Assembly (NCBI GenBank): GCA_003551945.1
Contig: PUNZ01000138.1
Location: 1 to 10,420 of the forward strand
Source: Halovenus sp.
Lineage (GTDB): Archaea; Halobacteriota; Halobacteria; Halobacteriales; Haloarculaceae
Reading direction: 5' to 3'
DNA length: 10,420 nucleotides
Both the position numbers and the translations under genes were made by a program. Below the pieces are notes generated by a model. The model made no database searches. It worked only from the letters and a program-made list of their open reading frames with translations, and was not told the origin of the DNA. Shown piece after piece: positions 6,701 to 10,420 of this stretch (position 1 is its first letter; each line of letters begins with the position of its first letter).

Positions 6701-8686
6701 GAACACGAATTCATCATCACCATCGGCAAAAACGAACTCGAGCATCATCTCGCCGGAGGTACCATCTTCCGCGTAGAGATCAATCTCTACCTCGTCGAAT
6801 GGTTCCTCAGCCTCCCATGCTTCGTTGAAGTCTATCTCTTGTCCATCGACGTAGAGGGTTGCATTCTCTTCATCGTAGTTCCCATCCATCGATACGGACA
6901 ACTCTTCGAGATGAGCAGTTTCGAACGCAAAGGAGTTATTCTGTCCAGAAACGATCCCGGTGGGCAATGTTGTTGGTTCTGCATCAACGAAGTCTTCGAG
7001 CGTGATGTCTATCTGCTCAAACTCACCCTCGGAAACCTCGACAGTCTCTGTAACGGACTCATACCCAAAGGCGCTAGCTTCAAACTCAAATGTGTCTTCC
7101 GTCCCTCGAAGGGTGTATTCCCCGTTTTCATCAGTTGAGACCGAGTAACCGCTGTCAAGTTCGACATCAACACCCTCTATTGGATCTCCATTGCTATCCG
7201 TGATGGTTCCGTTAACCCCTTGGTCAGCTGCAACCTGGTCAACCGAGTGGCTTGCGTCTAGAATGCCTTGGCCAAATCGATCATTGGGGTCATCTTGGTC
7301 ATCATCAGGCTGCCAAGCGTGAGCGGTCATCGCAGTTTCGTACTGTTCCGGAGAGAGATCATCTTCACTTGCTGCGGCCATCAGTCCGACAGTTCCAGCA
7401 ACGTGAGGCGCTGCCATGGAGGTGCCAGACAACGTATCGTACTCGCCATCGGGTTGAGCACTGTTAACACCTACTCCTGGTGCTGCAATGTCTGGCACAA
7501 CGTACTCTTCAGGCCAGTGGTCAGGAGCGTCAGAACCCCAGGCAATTTGGGTGTCGATCCATTCACCACTTGAGAACTGAGCGATATCTTCTGATTCGTC
7601 AGTGGCACCAATCGCAAATGAATCGTAATCATTGCCAGGTGAGCTTGAGCTACCTTCGCCATCGTTACCAGAAGAAGCGATCACCAATGTACCAGCATCT
7701 AACGCGTTCATATGAGGCTCGATGAACGCTTCTTCGTAGGCGGATACACCGAGACTCATCGAAACAGCGTCGGCATCTTCTTCAACGGCCCATTCGATTC
7801 CTCCGATGATTTGGGCCAAACTACCACTGCCAGCGTCCAGCACGAGACCATGCATCAAATCAGCTTCAGGAGCAACGCCAATGTACTCTCCTGATGCATT
7901 ACCGCCGGTCGCAGTACCGGAAACGTGAGTTCCGTGCCCGTTGGAGTGAGATTCATACGGGTCGCTGTCAACCTGCTCGCCATCTTCGTCAAATTCGGCC
8001 CAATTTTCATCTTCGATGTCTATATCGGGATGGTCGGGGTCGACACCGGTATCAAGGATTGCAATCTCTGCACCTTCGCCCATTGTGTCGTGGTCATCCC
8101 ACACATCGGGTGCATTGATTTGATCAAGTCCGTAGGTAGTATTGACGTCGTCGTCATACTCTACTGGTTCATCCAGTTCAATATCGGCGTTGTAGTCAAT
8201 TGACTCGACCCCTTCTTGGGCAGCAATCTCGGTTGCACTAACTTGGTCTTTATCCAGTTCAAGTAGCAACGCGTTCGTAATCCAGAACTGGTTCAAAACC
8301 TCTATTCCTTCAGTCGATTCCGCATATTCGACTATTGGCTCCTGGCTTTCTTCCGCAGTCGTCTGAAGGGCCGTCTCGACGTCTGCATCAGCTGCTATAG
8401 GCACATCAACATCATCTGCATGCACGAGAACCTCTATTGTTCCATCAGCCTGTGTAACGTTTTCATCAATTTCCGGTTCTGTATTTTCTATTTGTTCAGC
8501 GGTGTCGACATCAATAGACGATAGCGCTGATTCGTGCACAGGGGACTCATACTCATCTGCTGATGTCGTTTCCACTTCGCCGCCCATTGCAGCACCTGCT
8601 GGTGCAAGCAAAGAGGTGGCCATTAAGATTGAAAATACCACTGCTAATGCTACTATTCTCAACGACTTTCGATTTATACCTGACAT
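3731..8686 (-). CDS. Giant secreted subtilisin-family (S8) serine protease with beta-helix and accessory domains
   Basis: This 1651-residue exoprotein is much longer than typical halolysins (roughly 400-550 residues). Residues 1-33 are a signal peptide. Residues 80-170 resemble an S8 propeptide (FWITNALLLELD). The catalytic domain spans about 185-480, with Asp212 (ILDTGVD), His251 (HGTHVSG), oxyanion Asn341 (SSGND) and Ser423 (GTSMAAPHVAG) all present, so it is probably active. Next come a carboxypeptidase-regulatory-like beta domain (490-565), a beta region (570-672), an apparently non-catalytic ThuA/glutamine-amidotransferase-like domain (675-890), an Ig-like stretch (893-1010), a right-handed beta-helix (about 1015-1330), a haloarchaeal surface beta domain (about 1336-1505, EGWNYVTAPAHL) and an acidic helical tail. 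N-glycosylation sequons are frequent. There is no C-terminal membrane anchor. Two hydrophobicity-independent signs of family are the full triad and the pro-region. Substrate is unknown. The ATG at 8686 directly precedes the signal peptide and follows a TATA box. Confidence 0.9.
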   Translation of the reverse strand: MSGINRKSLRIVALAVVFSILMATSLLAPAGAAMGGEVETTSADEYESPVHESALSSIDVDTAEQIENTEPEIDENVTQADGTIEVLVHADDVDVPIAADADVETALQTTAEESQEPIVEYAESTEGIEVLNQFWITNALLLELDKDQVSATEIAAQEGVESIDYNADIELDEPVEYDDDVNTTYGLDQINAPDVWDDHDTMGEGAEIAILDTGVDPDHPDIDIEDENWAEFDEDGEQVDSDPYESHSNGHGTHVSGTATGGNASGEYIGVAPEADLMHGLVLDAGSGSLAQIIGGIEWAVEEDADAVSMSLGVSAYEEAFIEPHMNALDAGTLVIASSGNDGEGSSSSPGNDYDSFAIGATDESEDIAQFSSGEWIDTQIAWGSDAPDHWPEEYVVPDIAAPGVGVNSAQPDGEYDTLSGTSMAAPHVAGTVGLMAAASEDDLSPEQYETAMTAHAWQPDDDQDDPNDRFGQGILDASHSVDQVAADQGVNGTITDSNGDPIEGVDVELDSGYSVSTDENGEYTLRGTEDTFEFEASAFGYESVTETVEVSEGEFEQIDITLEDFVDAEPTTLPTGIVSGQNNSFAFETAHLEELSVSMDGNYDEENATLYVDGQEIDFNEAWEAEEPFDEVEIDLYAEDGTSGEMMLEFVFADGDDEFVFETDELEVFAEEIDTAVVDAPDGEFGALLASDLDDNLDANYNITTIDSDEVVDRVDDFDTFVVQRFADSNEQDEDLVREFFEATDRADIGVVYLDQYDEAGSWSDSIHELSRATGVPGYTDQDFVGEIEPVEYEATEEHPILDGVVEEGERVELYDTPDHTWFGGHHGNDIADVGWKNNSASGHGLATDDARNNVYAASLGYSTLVGDVIPFTEEAEEVLTNSVEHVSESRTATLDEDQPDRVDPGEAISAEFSVDDIDDVEITVELDDYHTTTAEENLTLYVQETEYDFGEPIEPDEPIDPTDTRFNDAINVTVVPDDGETGIVALEHDIDVDGELVDGFTGPTSVYEAPIQVGEEADAETIQDAVDMAIPEETIVVEDGTYEEQVEIWANANHDVTIEAAEDAEPSLELPDDAVEMPAYNLQTDDQTPVVYVRHNDGVTIDGFDIDAGGEVGSYATEAHNYTVSDVTVTNASTGLWSDLSHIGHVVEDSYIEADETGVFYYWAADDGLIQNNTITGADTGIMTDHVSSGHDVVDNEIYDVGTGMLIDTDDGETDRNVITDADVGIQLGVSGNVESVDDNHIENASVGLDEGSVNMPPEVHHNYFDSEVGVIDGDWAGPPSYYLNDFSESDTVIETDQWIDVRMNYLGERDGQEPIADGPADYSPHLTSPPSVEEGLDTTEIGYHLQVEANESYGIGLPGPSEQTIGEIVPANFEGAIYGFDADEQEWKMKSGDDSVDTLAALVVVSESDAKLDFNFQSDDDNPSAPGQHEFEEGWNYVTAPAHLDAESAFEIGSFEPEMIMSLQEAPGNQLGPEGELDRTHIFGDGDAGYVSPFEGYFVYSESDGTMPSHVAADPTAEEMFDELNISAHEDHPETATIESVIETEGVSDKETEEALIALIKNDLMDEIEEADNSTEQFKALDDAAETIVSDAPDEHETKVQNATSQSIELVIQAEFGQNIDVEHFDQVVDDEDEGAASSVSSPSLVTP
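4862..5404 (-). repeat. Parallel beta-helix (PbH1-type) repeats (coding)
   Basis: Residues about 1095-1275 of the protease carry successive coils of about 20-25 residues, recognisable by NNTITGADTGI, DNEIYDVGTGM, RNVITDADVGI, DNHIENASVGL and HNYFDSEVGV. The same pattern occurs in NosD/pectate-lyase-like right-handed beta-helices, which often bind or act on polysaccharide. I see no obvious lyase or hydrolase active site, so a binding or scaffold role is more likely. Confidence 0.75.
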
Positions 8687-8737
8687 GCTTGTGTGTGCGT
8701 GCTTATGACACGCTTAGCGACGTTTATTCAGTAATTC

Positions 8738-8745
8738 TATAAAAA
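8738..8745 (-). promoter_or_regulatory. TATA box of the protease operon
   Basis: On the minus strand TTTTTATA lies about 52-59 bases upstream of the protease ATG. The usual archaeal spacing of about 25 bases puts the transcription start near 8715 and gives a leader of just under 30 bases. The leader has no Shine-Dalgarno sequence, which is common in haloarchaea. A second AT-rich stretch (GAATAAACG, about 8721-8729) is a weaker alternative. Confidence 0.5.
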
Positions 8746-8752
8746 TCATTTG

Positions 8753-8774
8753 TCAGTACAGTAATGGCTACTGA
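8753..8774. promoter_or_regulatory. Dyad TCAGTA-N10-TACTGA upstream of the TATA box
   Basis: A 6-base perfect inverted repeat (8753-8758 and 8769-8774) sits about 8 bases upstream of the TATA box, where archaeal activators often bind. The heptamer CAGTAAT occurs at 8759-8765 and again at 8729-8735. The two copies are exactly 30 bases apart and bracket the TATA box. Binding by a regulator is inferred. Confidence 0.3.
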
Positions 8775-8826
8775 TAAAACAAAAACGATAGTGTACAAAA
8801 TCGACGATTAATAAACAGATAACACC

Positions 8827-8851
8827 ATAGTATTATTCCGAACCATACTAT
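8827..8851. repeat. Inverted repeat ATAGTAT-N11-ATACTAT
   Basis: Seven-base arms at 8827-8833 and 8845-8851 are perfectly complementary across an 11-base spacer, within AT-rich DNA upstream of the protease promoter. ACCATA(G/C)TA also occurs as a direct repeat 18 bases apart at the same place. It could be a regulator site or a weak hairpin. AT-rich composition makes chance fairly likely. Confidence 0.25.
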
Positions 8852-8903
8852 CCAAAAGATATTTTTTGTGAGTAAAATTATAGTCTACTGGCAATTGGCC
8901 TGC

Positions 8904-8984
8904 TTACATACGCATCAGCAATGAAACACTCTCTCGAATTACTGCCCCATGGACTCCGGCGTCTACCGCGGGCCTCTTGTTCAC
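8904..8984 (-). CDS. Tiny unrecognised ORF or gene remnant (26 codons)
   Basis: A GTG at 8982-8984 opens a 26-codon frame ending in TAA at 8904-8906. The product contains NKRPAVDAGVHGAVIRE and ends SVSLLMRM. The frame is open a few codons upstream of the GTG (FATNW), so it may be the tail of a decayed gene and not a gene of its own. I do not recognise the family. No ribosome binding site or promoter marks it. The sequence looks more protein-like than chance, but it is very short. Confidence 0.25.
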   Translation of the reverse strand: MNKRPAVDAGVHGAVIRESVSLLMRM

Positions 8985-8988
8985 CCAA

Positions 8989-9120
8989 TTAGTTGCGAAT
9001 TACAACTATCGGATCCTTACTCGCTTGTTCCTCGGCGATTTCTTAGATTTGATCGTGCAACCACTCGACGGCATCTTTGTACGCTCGGAACCAGAACCAC
9101 TGTCCGTACTGCGGCGACGC
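8989..9120 (-). pseudogene. In-frame coding-like stretch after the integrase stop
   Basis: Reading on in the integrase frame past its TAA (9121-9123), the minus strand gives ASPQYGQ, then WFWFRAYKDAVEWLHDQI, a TAA at 9043-9045, then EIAEEQASKDPIVVIRN and a TAA at 8989-8991. The acidic, helix-like composition is typical of haloarchaeal protein. If the middle TAA arose from GAA, one continuous tail would result. There is no ATG or GTG in the frame. It is either a lost C-terminal extension of the integrase or the end of an unrelated degraded gene. Family unknown. Confidence 0.3.
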
Positions 9121-10287
9121 TTATTCCCCACTCTTGAGCAAATCATCAACCTGCCTGGCCGTCTCCTTGGTTTTGATATTCTGATAGGATTCGTCGGTCA
9201 CGTCAAGCGAGGTGTGTCGGAGGGATTTCTGTGCGACCTCGGCATGTCCTTTCCGGTAGAGTTCGTCCCCAAGGCCACGCCGGGCTCCGTGGGGTTTCAG
9301 ATAGTCCCCCTCCTCGGGATCGTACTCGAGATGATCGTAGGCCACGTCCAGGCGAGCGGATAGGCGCTTTAATATCGTGCGTGCGCCGTTCGTCGATATC
9401 GACGGCGGGGGAACCTCGTGTTCGCGTAGCAGCTCATCGATCGACGCCCGCCGCAGCATGGAATCGACACGCGCCTCAGAAAACTCGACCTCAAGTGCCT
9501 TCCGCTTGGATGGGTAGTGGTTGGTCGGGACCACCGGCCACGCATCTGTCGGCGGGTCGAGTTGGGCTTTGTACCGTTCCAGGGCCGTCGCTGCTCGTGT
9601 TGGGAGTTGGGCGCTCTGGTAGGGGTCTTTGTCCTCGCGTTTGACCTTCCCCAAGACGGTGATGGAGTTCTCCTGAGTGTCGACGTCGTCCCAGGTGATG
9701 CCGTTGCGGCGGTCATCACGCGGGACGGCGAACACTTCCGCGCCACGGACACCCGTCAGCCCCAGGATAGTCACGATAGCTCGGTCACGATACCGCTTGA
9801 GGCGGATTTCCTCGGGAGCCATCGGGGGCGTGAGCGCACTATCGACTTGTTTCGAACAAAACCGGATGGCTGTCTCTCGTTCCTCTGGCGTCCAAAACTG
9901 CCGGTCGGGTTTCGAGGTGATCTGTGGGAGATATTCATCGGCGTCCTCTGTGAGCGCCGGGTTGCGCTCGAGGCGTTCATCCCGAACACAGAACGACAAG
10001 AACGCCCGCACGTAGGCGTAGTAGGTGTGCGCGGTCGGAGCCTCCAACTCACGATCGTCGCGTCTGACTTCTCCCGAGAGATACCGACCGTACTCACGAC
10101 ATTGCTGGCGGTCAATCTCGTCGAAGCTCTCGAGGCCGAAGTGATCGACCCATTCAGTGAGTACGTGCCCGATGGTATCTCGGGAGCGCCCGGAGAGAGA
10201 ATGCTCGAGGTAATCGTTTACCGCCTTCTTGACGGCGTTACTCCCGGGGTTTGGGTAGCCAACAGCCCCGTTCGCGCTGGATTGCAT
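9121..10287 (-). CDS. Tyrosine recombinase / phage-type integrase
   Basis: This 388-residue protein has the layout of XerC/D- and phage-type tyrosine recombinases, which cut and rejoin DNA through a covalent tyrosine intermediate. Residues about 17-112 form the helical SAM-like core-binding domain (VNDYLEHSLSGRSRDT, then YVRAFLSFCVRDERLERNP). Residues about 130-388 form the catalytic domain. The expected residues are all present: Arg181 (GLTGVRGAEV), Lys214 (VLGKVKRED), His333 and Arg336 (HGARRGLG), His358 (LRHTSLDV) and Tyr368 (ESYQN). It looks intact and active. The ATG at 10287 fits the promoter-like element just upstream. It is transcribed in the same direction as the protease but 434 bases away, so it is probably a separate unit. 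Its presence suggests an integrated element or island. No att site or tRNA target is visible here. Confidence 0.9.
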   Translation of the reverse strand: MQSSANGAVGYPNPGSNAVKKAVNDYLEHSLSGRSRDTIGHVLTEWVDHFGLESFDEIDRQQCREYGRYLSGEVRRDDRELEAPTAHTYYAYVRAFLSFCVRDERLERNPALTEDADEYLPQITSKPDRQFWTPEERETAIRFCSKQVDSALTPPMAPEEIRLKRYRDRAIVTILGLTGVRGAEVFAVPRDDRRNGITWDDVDTQENSITVLGKVKREDKDPYQSAQLPTRAATALERYKAQLDPPTDAWPVVPTNHYPSKRKALEVEFSEARVDSMLRRASIDELLREHEVPPPSISTNGARTILKRLSARLDVAYDHLEYDPEEGDYLKPHGARRGLGDELYRKGHAEVAQKSLRHTSLDVTDESYQNIKTKETARQVDDLLKSGE

Positions 10288-10316
10288 TGGTTCGGATGGT
10301 TGTACAGTACCGACCC

Positions 10317-10323
10317 TAGTAAA
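10317..10323 (-). promoter_or_regulatory. Candidate TATA-like element of the integrase gene
   Basis: On the minus strand TTTACTA lies about 30 bases upstream of the ATG. This would give a start site near 10295 and an almost leaderless transcript, as is usual in haloarchaea. The match to the TATA consensus is imperfect. A 10-base inverted repeat begins four bases further upstream. Confidence 0.35.
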
Positions 10324-10326
10324 GTT

Positions 10327-10354
10327 ACTGTGTCAAACTCATCATTGACACAGT
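10327..10354. promoter_or_regulatory. Perfect inverted repeat ACTGTGTCAA-N8-TTGACACAGT
   Basis: The 10-base arms (10327-10336 and 10345-10354) are perfectly complementary around an 8-base spacer, directly upstream of the integrase TATA-like element. A third half-site, TTTACACAG at 10412-10420, matches the right arm TTGACACAG at eight of nine bases and runs into the window end. The size and position fit an operator for a dimeric regulator or arm-type sites for the integrase itself. An origin iteron is also possible. Confidence 0.5.
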
Positions 10355-10377
10355 GGATTGGTGGTTGTGCTGAAGTG

Positions 10378-10396
10378 CCGAAATCCGGTGTTTCGG
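10378..10396. repeat. Small hairpin CCGAAA-N7-TTTCGG
   Basis: Six-base perfect arms flank a 7-base loop, between the larger inverted repeat and the window edge. No T-tract follows on either strand, so it is not an obvious terminator. It may be part of the same regulatory cluster or chance. Confidence 0.2.
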
Positions 10397-10420
10397 GTAC
10401 TCAAGATAGTGTTTACACAG

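Larger units (their letters stand above)
8687..9120. other. Intergenic region between integrase and protease genes
   Basis: This 434-base gap changes character midway. From 8687 to about 8900 it is AT-rich and holds the protease promoter and small repeats. From about 8904 to 9120 it is richer in G+C and holds two short minus-strand stretches that read like protein. No tRNA cloverleaf, obvious att repeat or transposon end was seen on either strand. Confidence 0.6.

Noticed and set aside
8940..9010. A tRNA gene or att site next to the integrase.
   Set aside because: No cloverleaf, T-loop (GGTTCRAxxCC) or paired acceptor stem could be built on either strand, and no direct repeat matching another part of the window was seen.
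8949..9363. Plus-strand open frames overlapping the 3' end of the integrase gene.
   Set aside because: They run opposite the conserved catalytic end of the integrase and have Arg-rich or mixed composition unlike haloarchaeal proteins.

Overview
This window comes from a haloarchaeon (class Halobacteria). The signs are strongly acidic Asp/Glu-rich proteins, a secreted halolysin-like protease, a surface protein ending in a PGF-CTERM sorting signal, a PolB2-type archaeal polymerase, frequent CTCGAG in the G+C-rich genes, and an archaeal TATA-like promoter. Genus cannot be settled from the sequence.

Layout: (1) Bases 2-2002, plus strand: the C-terminal two thirds or more of a family B DNA polymerase of the PolB2 group, with its 5' end outside the window. 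Its polymerase motifs A, B and C can be located, but motif C lacks the first of the two usual aspartates and motif B is altered. (2) Bases 2003-2248: a convergent intergenic spacer. (3) Bases 2249-8686, minus strand: a two-gene unit. The first gene encodes a 1651-residue secreted subtilisin-family protease with several accessory domains. It is followed after 21 bases by a 486-residue surface protein with three CARDB-like Ig-type repeats and a PGF-CTERM anchor. (4) Bases 8687-9120: a regulatory and relic region. It holds an AT-rich promoter with small repeats and, nearer the integrase, two short stretches that read like protein but lack an intact gene. (5) Bases 9121-10287, minus strand: a complete tyrosine recombinase. 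(6) Bases 10288-10420: the integrase promoter region, with a perfect 10-base inverted repeat and a further half-site at the window edge.

The likely picture is an accessory region. An integrase, a PolB2-type polymerase and a surface or exoprotein module of lower G+C lie together, as in integrated elements or variable islands. The protease has no visible membrane anchor, while the protein encoded right after it does. An export-and-anchor partnership is therefore plausible, but it is inferred only from gene order and domain content. I do not see a convincing defence system, CRISPR array, rRNA, tRNA or insertion sequence in the window.
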